Assembly: GCA_016946835.1 (NCBI GenBank)
Contig: JACVTC010000115.1
Span: 298,501-362,500 of the forward strand
DNA length: 64,000 nt
DNA from: Neocallimastix lanati (nom. inval.)
Lineage: Eukaryota > Neocallimastigomycota > Neocallimastigomycetes > Neocallimastigales > Neocallimastigaceae
Direction: 5' to 3'
Position 1 is the stretch's first letter. Each line of letters starts with the position of its first letter. Below the pieces are notes generated by a model that had not been told where the DNA came from, made no database searches, and was given only the letters and a program-made list of their open reading frames with translations. Positions 27,136 through 38,398 of the stretch are shown here, piece by piece. Position numbers and translations under genes: made by a program.

Positions 27136-29223
27136 GGTTCAATAAATATATATGTATATTATTTTTATACATATCTTTTAAAAATAATTATACTTAGGTA
27201 TGCCAAGATATATACTAATTATAATAATAAAGAATATTAAAATTTTAATTTTAATGTTCTTCATTATTGTTTTAAATACTTATTTTTTAAGTATATTTCT
27301 AACTTATTTAATGACTAAAATAATAGATATTTCTTTTACTATTAAAAAACATTTTTATATGCTAATTATTTATTCTAATTAATATATAATATAATAATCA
27401 ACCATTTATTACCTAAGTGTAATTATTTCTTAATATTAAACATAAAAAAAATAATAATAATAATAAATCATTCATCTATTATAATATTATCCATAAGATT
27501 TTAAAATAATTTATTATTACTTTATTTATTTATTTATTTATTTACATATTTATTTATATTTTTATATATTATGATAATCTGTAAAAAGTTTATTTATGTA
27601 TTTTTTATTTACATTTAGTTAAAAAATTAAAAAGGGCTTTATCTATTAATTATTTTATATTATAATATTATCTACAATTTTAATTTTTTAAATTTAAAAA
27701 AAAAATAACTGTTTTTTTAAATATAAATATTAAAAGTTTTTAATTATATATATTATAAAAAATATTATATTTCTTTTATTTATTATTTAAAAGAGGTGAT
27801 ATTTTTTTTATAAATAATAAAATATATTTTTTTTTTACTAAATTTAATTAAATTAGTAAATTCTATTTGACCAATAATATATATGGATCAAAAACCTTTT
27901 TTTTTAAAAAAAAAATTATTTATTAAATCTTAAAAAATTATTTTTTTTTCTTTTTTCTTTATATTAATATGAAAGTAGTACAAATCTATTAATAATTATT
28001 TATAAAAATAAAATATATATTACCTATAAATAAATGACTTTATAAAAGTAAAAAAAAAAAAAAAGCATCTATTTATACGTATGTACATTTTTAATATATT
28101 TAAATTTATTTATGAATAATTTCTTTTCTATATCATAATAAAATGTAAAATGAATAAACTGTATTAATCATTTATTAAAAAATTATATTATAATAATTAT
28201 TATATATTATATATTGTTGCTTATATAGAAATTAAACTCATGAAAAAAAAATAATGATAATAAATAGCATATTATTAATCTTAATATTAATTATTTTTGT
28301 AATAAATAATATCACTTAATAATATTTGTAATATATCAATAACATATTTACAGCTTTTCGCTGTGGTATGAATTTATAAATTCTATAGAAGTCTAATAGT
28401 TATTCCTATTTAAATACTTTAATATTTTAATATGTTTTTATTAACTGCCATATTTTTGTATGTATCCTTTTGTTTTTCAATGTATCATCATAATAAATAA
28501 ATAAATATAATATATATAGTTTTATCTATTGAATTATTATATATTATATATTTATGTATTATCTATTTAATTATTTAATTCTTGATAGTTTAATATTATA
28601 ATTGAATTGGATTTTATTATTATTTAAGGTTTTATTATTTTTTAAAATTTTCTATTTTAATAAAAAAAAATAATAATAAAAACTAAAAACCGAATATAAT
28701 AAAATAATTATTAAATTAAATAAAAAATAAAGTATATAAATAAAAATAAAAATAAAAATAAAAATAAAAGAAAATATTATACATATATATCAGTAAATAA
28801 ATAATAAAGTTTTATAATATTTTAACACTTTTTATTTAAAAAGTGATAATATCTGTTAGAAAAAAAAAATACAAAAATAAAAATTTTATTTTATAATAAT
28901 AAAGTAGTATTACTTTATTTTATTATATATAATTTTTTTATATATTTAATAAATATTTTATTATTTATCAGTAGAAGAAGAATTTTTATTTAAATTTCAT
29001 TTTCATGATTTAAAAATAATATATATATATTACTTTAAAACAATTTTGATTTATTTTATATAAATCTTAAAAAGGTCATATAATATATTATTAAACAAAT
29101 AATAATAACAAATAATACTATTAGCAATAATAATAAAATAAAAAAAATAAAAATAATAACTAAGAAATAAGATTAAAAATAATTTATAATAATTAAATTG
29201 AAGAGGGGAATAATATTCTTTTT

Positions 29224-29256
<33 letters not shown>

Positions 29257-29647
29257 TTTTTGACTTTATATTAATAAAAATATAAATATTAAGGAAAAAA
29301 TAAAAATAAAAATAAAATAGAATAGAAAAAAAAAAAAAAAAAAAAAAATATAATAATAAAAAATAAATAAATAATAATAATAATTAAAAAAAAAAAAAAA
29401 AAACTGAAAATTTTTTCTATTAATTTAATTTCTAAAAGATTTCAAAATTTATATAATATATACATTAAATAAATAATTAATTATTAGAATAATTAAATAA
29501 TATAATAAAACTATCAGGTATATAAACAAAGGAAATAGAAAATATATCAATAAATACCATATAAACTGTATTTATTATAAATAAAATATCAATCTTAATA
29601 AACTGAAAATAGAGTAAGAAAAAGAAACTAAAATAAAAAATAAAAAA

Positions 29648-30393
29648 ATGATAAATATAAGTAGTTTATTCCCACCAATAAATCAGTGGGAATGGAAACA
29701 AATAGTACACGCTAATTCTTTTGAATGGTCAGAGTATAAAACACCACTTTCTGGTTATAAAGTAAGTTTTTATGTAAACTTTTATTATTATACATGTGTT
29801 ACTCTTACAACTATAATATTTTTTGTTGTTATTACATTTTATAATATTATTTATTTATTTAACATTTATTTATTATAATTTATAAAAATTATATATTATA
29901 ATGCCATTAAATTTTTATAATATATTATCTATTATTATAAAAAAAATATAATATAATAAATATCTGATATTAATAAATTTCCACTTTATTTTATCAAATA
30001 AAAAAAGAGTATCATATGGTTATGGATTACATATTTCTCACTAATTGGAATAATTAAAGTTTGTACACTTTAAAAATTTACAATTTTAAATAAAAAAAAA
30101 TATAATGCTAATGAAATTTTTTAACTTAATATTTTTACACAACTACAGTTAATAATGAGAAATAAAAAACCGATTAATGTTAATAAACTCACTTCAATTA
30201 ATAATAAGATTTTTATTATTTGGTCTGTAGTATTAACCATTTTGTCGGGTTATGCAACCTTTGATAAAATTTTTGTAAGTGTATATTCAATGCATTTATC
30301 AATTGAAATTTTTCAAACATTTAACATAATTATTAATTATAATAATATAAATAATATAAATATATATAAATTCAAAAATTCACTAAATAAATC

Positions 30394-30446
<53 letters not shown>

Positions 30447-31797
30447 TATAAAATATATAATAGAAATTTGATTTAAAGCAAATTTATTGCGAAAATGAAA
30501 ATACAACTAAAGGACTATGGCCATATATTAGCTATATATATTATATAAATAAAATTTATCAATTAACTGGTTCTATTCTATTAGCTTTAAAAAAGGTATT
30601 TTTAGTGTGAAAGATTTATTATAAAATATATATAATATTTAACTATTTAACATAGTTATATAAATATAAATATTAATGAAAATACAAATTTTCAATTTAT
30701 TATTGAATTACTAATAATATATATACCTTTCCTTTTTTATTTTGTTATTTATGAAATATAATATAATTATCTATTATATGTTATAATATTATTATGGAAT
30801 ATAGAAATCATTAAGACATTTTCATATATGGAGACATATCTACGCTATTCCATTAACTTATAGTTGGTTAGAATATAAAATGAATTATTCAACGTAAATG
30901 AATTATATATATATATATATATTTTTTTTTATTTTAAACTTTAAAATAATGTCATATAAAATATTTATTGATGATTTTTATTTTTATTATTATTACATGT
31001 TATAAATATATTTATTATATTAATATTATTTTTATTATTATTGCATGTTATAAATATATTTATTATATTAATATTATTTTTATCAATTTGATATATATAT
31101 ATATATTCAAAATTAGTCTCGCTGTTTTTATAAATAGTTTTGTTCATTCCTTTTTATACATTTATTCATGGAAAATATCTAAAGATTCCGAAAAAGCACC
31201 ATTTTATAAAGTAAACAATTTATTTTTTATTGTTTATTTAAAATATATATATATATATATTTTAAAAAAAAAAAAATCTTTGAAATATAATTAAATTATA
31301 ATTATAAAAAAAAAATAACAATATAACATTTTTTTTTTATTAATGTATTTTTTTTATATTTTTTCAATTATATATGTATCTATTAGAAACATATTATATT
31401 CTTCCAAACTTTTCAATTTATTGCATCATTTACTATTTGTATACCACATATATTTTTCTATATGATAAGTCACTATCCAAGTCTATCTTTAAATAAATAT
31501 TTCATTCATGATAATATAAAATGTGATGGTCTTATTCCGTTTTTAATGACTTTAGCAGGAAATATATTCTTCTTTGTAGGATTCATCAGAATTCATATTA
31601 AAGATTTAAAAATATTAAATAATGCATTTTATAAAGCTTATATATCTTATTTAAATGAGATAGCTCCCGATAAATTAAATAAACAACAAAAAAGGTTTTT
31701 AAATAAAAAAACCAATCCTTCCTCATTGAATTCCAAGAAAAAACTGAAAAATAAGAAAAAGTTAAAGAATAAAAACACTCAAGAAACAAAAAACTAA
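29648..31797 (+). CDS. ELO/GNS1-SUR4 family very-long-chain fatty-acid elongase (3-ketoacyl-CoA synthase)
   Basis: Seven exons: 29648-29761, 30008-30058, 30149-30274, 30479-30595, 30805-30893, 31117-31210, 31387-31797. They total 1002 bases (333 residues), all phases consistent. ELO enzymes condense malonyl-CoA with acyl-CoA in the ER membrane. Family landmarks in order: SEYKTPLSGYK near the N-terminus, MRNKKPINVNKL (the conserved NRKP-type loop), GLWPYISYIYYINKIYQLTG before the histidine box, SLRHFHIWRHIYAIPLTYSW at the box, VFINSFVHSFLYIYSW (the conserved NxxVHxxMYxYY segment), and HYPSL/CDG in the last helices. The last 40 residues are Lys/Asn-rich, compatible with an ER-retained cytosolic tail. 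The histidine box reads H-I-W-R-H (residues 143-147), not the usual HxxHH. Substrate length cannot be predicted. Exon 2 has a weak GTTTGT donor and is the least certain. Confidence 0.88.
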
Positions 31798-32057
31798 TTA
31801 AAACAATAACAATTTCTGTTTTTTTAAAAACTAAACTAGAAATGAAAAAATATCTTTTTTTAAAAAAAAAAAAAAAAAAAAGAAAAACGAGAAAGTTAAT
31901 AAATTTATATTAATTATTAATTTTAAATTTTATATACGTATGTTACTAAAATAGATTTATATTTAAAATAAAGCTAATATGAAGTAAATATAGAACTAAT
32001 TAAATATTAAATAATAAAGAAAAAGAAAAAATATTTTTTTTTTTAATTAAATAAATA

Positions 32058-32094
<37 letters not shown>

Positions 32095-32155
32095 CCCAAA
32101 TCTATAATTAAATAATATTACATTTCTTTTAATATTAAAATAGAGAAAATTAAAT

Positions 32156-32186
<31 letters not shown>

Positions 32187-32473
32187 GATAAAAAAAAATA
32201 AAAATAAAATAAAAAGTATTTTTTGAATAATATTAATGAATTAATGAAAGCATATATTATTTAATAATTTTTTGATAATGCATAACAAAAAAAAAAAAAA
32301 ATGTATTATTTAAATTTTCAAATAACTAACTTGACAATACAAAACATACAACATACAATATATAAGTATATAAGTAGGGATTATCTTTTAATTTATTTAT
32401 AATTAATTATATTTAATAATATTAAACATAAAATAATATATAAAATTATTCTATGCCAAAATTTATAAAAACA

Positions 32474-32504
<31 letters not shown>

Positions 32505-33643
32505 GTTATATTAATTTAATAATTATAGAACTAATATAATTTTAGCAAAGCAACATATGAAAATAAAAAATATAATTTATTAATTTTATAATATTTCTTT
32601 TCAAGATTAAAATATGAAAAATAGATTTCATGCAATATTATTATAATAAAGAAACAAGAATATAAAAACAAATAATATAATAAGCAAAATAAAAATATGA
32701 GAATAAATAAAAGATTAATTTTATAATTTGTAAAATAAAAATATTAATTAAAATTATTTATTATTTATTATTTATTATTTATTATTTATTATTTATTATT
32801 TATTATTTATTATTTATTATTTATTATTTATTATTTATTATTTATTATTTATTATTTATTATTTATTATTTATTATTTATTATTTATTATTTATTATTTA
32901 TTATTTATTATTTATTATTTATTATTTATTATTTATTATTTATTATTTATTATTTATTATTTATTATTTATTATTTATTATTTATTATTTATTATTTATT
33001 ATTTATTATTTATTATTTATTTATTTGTTATTATTTGTTATATTCATATGGAATTATATCTTTTATTTTATCTATATTAATTATTTTCAAATGTTTATAA
33101 ATTATTATATATTTAATATTTATAATTTGATTGGTCAATTTTTGAAAAGTTTTTTCATTATTGAAATACTAAAATATTATTTGACAATCAAAATGTTAGA
33201 AAAGTTGCATTATTCTGAGATATATTTACCACTCTTTCTAAATTTTATTTTCATATAATTACTAGAAATAAAAGGTATAATGTTGTTTATGAATTAAAAG
33301 ATGTATTAGTGTTAAATAATTTAGAAAATCTATAATTTTTATAATGGATGAATAAATAAAATAATAAATGATAAATGAATAAGTATATTTTTGAATGGGG
33401 AGTGTAATATGTGATGAAAGGTATATTTGATATAAGCAAAACGGTTTAATGGATAAAAGTAGTAAATAAGGAAATATAGGCTATACGAAAAAAAATGATT
33501 CATCCATTTATAAAATAATATATATTATATTAATAAGCGAAATTAATATTGAATACTGTTTATTATTTGTAAGTAATTGTTTAAAGTTTTGTAATATTAA
33601 TAAATTATTTTTTTTTTATTATTCAATAAATTATATAAATTAG
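31798..33643. other. AT-rich intergenic region
   Basis: No gene recognised. Poly-A blocks at 31861-31880 and 32064-32090, an (AATAAAT) tract near 32155-32185, the heptamer array at 32755-33022, and an unsupported low-complexity frame at 33025-33258. The last 250 bases are the promoter region of the next gene. Confidence 0.55.
32755..33022 (+). repeat. (TTATTTA)n heptamer microsatellite, about 265 bases
   Basis: Nearly perfect tandem TTATTTA/TATTATT heptamer. It is the same unit as the 15.35-kb array, and longer and purer. Confidence 0.9.
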
Positions 33644-34532
33644 ATGACTGACGTCCGGTCAAAAAATCCTTTCGAACTTTTGGGTGATGAAGAAGAAACT
33701 GCCCAAACCACCACCAAGCTCACCAGAAACGAAAAGAAGATTCTTAAGAATGAAGTTATCGACAACAGTCGTGCCACTCCAAGAGAAAACAGATTAAGAA
33801 ATGACTACCCAAAGCGTGGTGGTTTCGCTGGAAAATCTAGTGAGTATTTTATAAATTTAATTTTATTTTTTAATAATATAATATTTTTAAAATTTGAAAG
33901 TGGGAAATAAGACTAAATAATATTAATAATAAATAAAATTTTGAAAATAAATAGCCAGACCAGCTAGATCCGGGGACGGAGGTAACCGTGGTCGTCGTGG
34001 TGGCCGTGGTGAATACAAGGGACGTGGTCGTGAATTCGATCGTCATAGTGGTTCTGCCAGAAGAGACAGTCAAAAGAAGGATGTTGCCGGTAAGGGTTCA
34101 TGGGGTAAACCAACTGAAAACTTAGAAGAAGTTGTTGAAGTTGAACAAGAAAACACTAACGAAGAAGAAGTTAAGGAAGTTAAACCAGAAGAAAAATTAA
34201 TGACTTTAGAAGATTACCTTGCTAGTCAAGCCAAGAAGACTATTGTTAACGAAACTAACATTAGATCTGCTAACGAAGGTGTTGATGAATCCAAATGGGG
34301 TGAAACCGTCGAATTAGAAAAGGACGACGAAGCCTATTTTGTTGGTAAGGGTAATGGAAAGACTCACAAAGTTAAGAAACAAAAGGAAAAGACTTACGTC
34401 TATGAAATTGAACAAAGATTCAATGATGGTCGCCGTGGTGGTCGTGGTGGTCGCCAAAACAGAAACAACAAGCGTCAAACCAACAACAAGGTTAATGTTG
34501 ATGACACTAATGATTTCCCATCCTTAAAGTAA
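33644..34532 (+). CDS. Stm1/SERBP1 (HABP4-PAI-RBP1 family) ribosome-preservation factor
   Basis: Two exons, 33644-33839 and 33955-34532, totalling 774 bases (257 residues), with donor GTGAGT and acceptor TAG. The N-terminus SKNPFELLGDEEE matches the Stm1 N-terminal signature. Residues 67-98 are Arg/Gly-rich and end in GREFDRHSGSARRD, the family hallmark (REFDRHSGTG), followed by KDVAGKGSWGKP. The C-terminus carries MTLEDYLASQAKK, then an RGG box (GRRGGRGGRQNRNNKRQ) and ends NDFPSLK. Family members sit in the mRNA channel of idle 80S ribosomes and bind eEF2, protecting ribosomes during starvation. Codon choice is strongly biased to C- or G-ending synonyms (GTC GAC AAC, CGT GCC, AAG), unlike every neighbour, which fits very high expression. 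Confidence 0.93.
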
Positions 34533-34850
34533 AAAAATAAACTGGTTTATAATGAAATATTGACATTGTGATGAATTTAAAAGAATTTGCAATCAATAAA
34601 ATAAATAAAAATATATAAAAAATTATATAATACTTTTATGTATATATGTTTTTTATTCAAAATTTTATTTTATTTATTTTTTTTATAAAAAAAATATATA
34701 TATTTTCTTTAGATAATTTATTATGCATGTTAATATATTTAACAATTATTTATACATAAAAAAATCACCAAATGATCATTGATAAAAAACCAAAAAAGAA
34801 AAAAACCAAAAAAAAAAAGAAATAATTTATAAATTTAGAATTTTGTTTAA

Positions 34851-34902
<52 letters not shown>

Positions 34903-35029
34903 AATTAAGTATGAATAAGGTAAAAAAGAAAAATGAGTAAATGATTATTTTAATATTATCTTTTTTATTTTATTTTGATACTATTATTAATATGAAATTA
35001 AAGGATTGTATTATTGGTGTATATAAACA
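34533..35029. other. 3' flank of the ribosome factor gene
   Basis: AT-rich, with a poly-A run at 34859-34894. No gene seen; polyadenylation signals cannot be singled out in such sequence. Confidence 0.55.
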
Positions 35030-35327
35030 TTATTCGTTATGGTGTATATTTTGGTAATTGAGAAAAGGGGAGATTATGGAGAGATGTTATAGAATTTATT
35101 ATAGGAAAGTAATTATTGTAGTAGTTATTAAGCCTTATAAAATGTTATATATTTGTTACTATATGAAATATATATATATTATGTATAAAGGTAAAAAAAT
35201 TTTTTCTATTTTTAATAAATATGGAGAGTCAACGCTTAAAATGTAGAAAGACAGACTTGCAAAGCATTTAATCTATTTAATAATAAAGCACTGGAAGTGT
35301 ATTCTCTTTATAGTCTAAAAAATAAAT

Positions 35328-35360
<33 letters not shown>

Positions 35361-36400
35361 GAATTCTCTAATAATCGAGGAGTAAGAAATTGTTCACCCA
35401 TATAATTTAACTTGTTTATAAATGATATTTCAAATAATTGTGTTTAATTTGGTGGGAACATTGGAAATAAAAAAAATGTTGTAGTGGTTTCTTTACAGAC
35501 ATTATTGTATGGTGTATATTTAGATTCTCAATGTTGTTGTGGTGGACTTTTTGAGGATGATATTGTTTTAGTTGCTCCATCTAAACAGGCTCTTAAGAAA
35601 ATCTTGAATAAAATTCATGAATGGGCTTTTAAGAATGAAATGACTTTTGGAATTAATAAGTGTGCTACACTTGTTGTAAAATCGATTAACTTTGTTAAAC
35701 CGATAAACTATGAAGATCCATCTTTCTTTATTGGTAGTAAAAAATTACCTAAAACTGACAACTATACTTATCTTGGTATTCCTTTTGATGAATCTTTATC
35801 ATTGAAACCTATACAATCCAAATTAAATAGTAATTTAAATGTCAAGTTAAATTCGTACTTTAGATTTCTTATTAATAAATATGTTTTAATTTCGTTTATT
35901 TTTAGTCTTGTTTTATATTATGCTCCTCTCATTGGTTCAAATAAGAGCAGATGCTCTAAAGCTCAAAAAATTATTAATAGAGGACTTTATTGGATTTATA
36001 GACTTAAAATCTCATAATTTTTATGTTAGTCTCTGTGATATTACTCGTGAATTGAGAATACCTCCTCTTTCAGCTATCTGTGCTATATCTCAATTGCATT
36101 GCTTTAGAAAATGGAAAAGCTCATCATGTATCATTAATCATCTCACTAATAATATTCCTACTAAGAAAAATAGTCTCATAAGATTGCCCTAAATGTTGTC
36201 CATGTTGTGGTATTAGTGTACCTAGCTTTTCTCACTGGATCTATCGTTTCATATATTATGAAACGTGCGTGTTATGTTGCTAAAACAATACCTATCATTA
36301 GTAGCTCTCTTGAGTTACTTTGTTGATCGATTTAGTAAGAAATCCTTTAATACCAAGAAAAAAAAAAAAGGATTCAGCTTTGAGTTTTTTTTTTTATTTT
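35030..36400 (+). pseudogene. LINE-type (non-LTR) reverse transcriptase relic with C-terminal zinc-binding motif
   Basis: Coding remnants in shifting frames. At about 35380-35480 the frame reads like the RT segment GVR-CSP-LFNLFINDI. At 35540-36016 an intact stretch contains CCCGGLFEDDIVLVAPS, where the catalytic F/YADD motif reads FEDD. It continues with MTFGINKCATLVV, YTYLGIPFDESL and the thumb-like region. At 36010-36240 the C-terminal part follows, including DITRELRIPPLSAICAIS and CPCCGISVPSFSHWI, a zf-RVT-like cysteine cluster. Frameshifts near 36010 and 36190, stops, and a missing N-terminal endonuclease make it non-functional. The 5' border is uncertain (a weak coding-like stretch begins near 35030). 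A poly-A block at 36434-36472 may be an old retrotransposition tail or random. Confidence 0.8.
35271..35312 (+). repeat. Direct repeat flanking the LINE relic, copy 1
   Basis: ATCTATTTAATAATAAAGCA followed by CTGGAAGTGTATTCTC. The same sequence with a 3-base deletion and few changes occurs at 37127-37168. Confidence 0.75.
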
Positions 36401-36429
36401 TATACTAGGAATAAACATTATCCAATAAT

Positions 36430-36475
<46 letters not shown>

Positions 36476-36962
36476 ACTTTATTTAGAGTTTCGAAGACGA
36501 AATGACCTAAATGACCTCTAGCTATTTCCTGTTCAATCGATGATGAGATAACTCCAAATGAATAAAAATTTATCATTCCAAATCTGTTATTAAATATTTT
36601 TTTTTTTTTAATAAGTATGATTACCTACATTGTACTGATATGGCTTACTTAGGAACAATACCATTAGAAGTCCTACTTATTCATTATTTCAAATTCAAAT
36701 ATTAACAGTCTTTTCTGCTCACAGAATCTACTAAGAGTAATTCACTTAATGAGAATCTTTCTGTATTTTCAGGGAAGAGTTTAGTGGACTCCTACACTAA
36801 ACTATCTATTTTAAAGATGTTACTTTATTGTTTCTTTATTTTAGATTTAAATAGTGATCATGTTACTACAAGTAGTATACATCACACGGAAAAATTTTTA
36901 TAACTTTTGAACTTATTTCTATTTTTTATTACATTAAATTTTCTATGATTAATTAAAATCTG

Positions 36963-36993
<31 letters not shown>

Positions 36994-37060
36994 TTGTATT
37001 TTACTTAATCTTTTATATACATTTTATTTTTATCTTTAAATTATATGATGTATTTTTCTA

Positions 37061-37125
<65 letters not shown>

Positions 37126-37553
37126 GATCTATTTAATAAAGTACTGGAAGTGTATTCTCCTCCTAGTATAAATATGTAAATATATATATATATATAAACA
37201 TATAAATAATTAATATAAAGGTAATGAAAAGATGAACTAAATATTTTTGTTCAAATTACTATAGTTTTTCTTTTCTTTATATATATATATATATATATTT
37301 ATTTTATTTTTTTTAATAGAAATTTTAAATTTTATATCATAATTAATTTAATATAGCTTTTATTTATTAGGATTAACTATATTAAATAAATATATAAATT
37401 TAGATATAATATATATATATATATATATAAGAATTTTATAAATTCGAGAGAGCAGTAAGAAGAAAATTTTAAAAAATCATTATAATACATTATCATTAAA
37501 TTATACCAGGATAAAATATACTTTTCATGAATGAATTAATTTTAATTTCTATT

Positions 37554-37621
<68 letters not shown>

Positions 37622-38038
37622 ATTTCTAATCTATTCAAAAATAAATATTATTGAATTTTTTTTTTTTTTTTTATTTTATTTTATTATTTTTATTAATCCA
37701 TACAATAATAAATAATAAAATTTCAGACAAGAAAAGATTCAACAATTTTTAATTTTTTTTTTTTTTTTAACGGCAGCAAAACAATTTCTAATAATAAATT
37801 TTTAAAATTAAACTAAACCTTTTTTAACAATATTATTTTTATAAATATATATATATATATATAATTGTGTTTATCATCTATTAATAGCAAATACTTTTAA
37901 AAATAAAATATAATAAATATATATATATATTATAAAATTACTAATACAATAGAATTATAAAATAAATATACTTTATTGACTTGTTTAGTAATTATTTTTC
38001 ATCTTTTATTTTTAATTTATTACTTTATATTTATTTTA

Positions 38039-38069
<31 letters not shown>

Positions 38070-38398
38070 TATTTTTTTTTTTATTTATTTATTTATTTTA
38101 TTTTATTTTATTTTATTTTATTTTATTTTATTTTTTATTTTTTATTTTTTATTTTTTATTTTTTTTTTTTTTTATTTCTTACTTTTTTATTTATTTATTT
38201 TAAATTTTTATTTTTGTTTTTATTATTTTTGTGAATTTTGTGTTTAATGTTTTTATAATTGCTTTTTTAAAAAAATTATTATTACCATTATTACTGTTTA
38301 TTATTATTTAAATTTATCTATTTTATTTTATTTCTTATATTTATTTCATTTTAGCAATAATAAAAAAAATTTTTTTTTTATTATGTATCGAAATATAA
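36401..38398. other. Decayed LINE 3' region and low-complexity DNA
   Basis: 36480-36900 has less skewed composition and short coding-like pieces (for example DYLHCTDMAYLGTIPLEVLL near 36620), probably more transposon debris. From 36960 on the sequence is poly-T, AAT/AT microsatellites (37065-37124, 37578-37617), poly-A (37556-37588) and TTTA/TTTTA runs (38035-38140). The second direct-repeat copy is at 37127-37168. No intact gene. Confidence 0.5.
37127..37168 (+). repeat. Direct repeat flanking the LINE relic, copy 2
   Basis: ATCTATTTAATAAAGTACTG followed by GAAGTGTATTCTCCTCC. It matches 35271-35312. In one frame both could encode LFNKxLEVYSP, like the RT motif LFNxxLE, so this may instead be a fragment of another LINE copy. 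Confidence 0.7.

Larger units (their letters stand above)
24491..29647. other. 5-kb gene-poor, repeat-rich region
   Basis: No intact gene recognised. Contents: homopolymers, the (TTTA)n array at 25316-25408, the (TTTTA)n satellite at 26125-26318, one poorly preserved coding-like stretch (26340-27135), and poly-T/poly-A blocks at 29235-29262 and 29325-29400 near the elongase promoter. Short frames (for example 25272-25517 and 27200-27382) are low-complexity or unsupported. Confidence 0.5.

Noticed and set aside
27200-27382. 60-codon frame with a hydrophobic segment
   Set aside because: AT-rich sequence gives Ile/Leu/Phe-rich frames by chance; no conserved motif, and no flanking exon.
30965-31147. 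Minus-strand Asn/Ile-rich 60-codon frame
   Set aside because: It comes from a duplicated AT-rich segment in an elongase intron and has no independent support.
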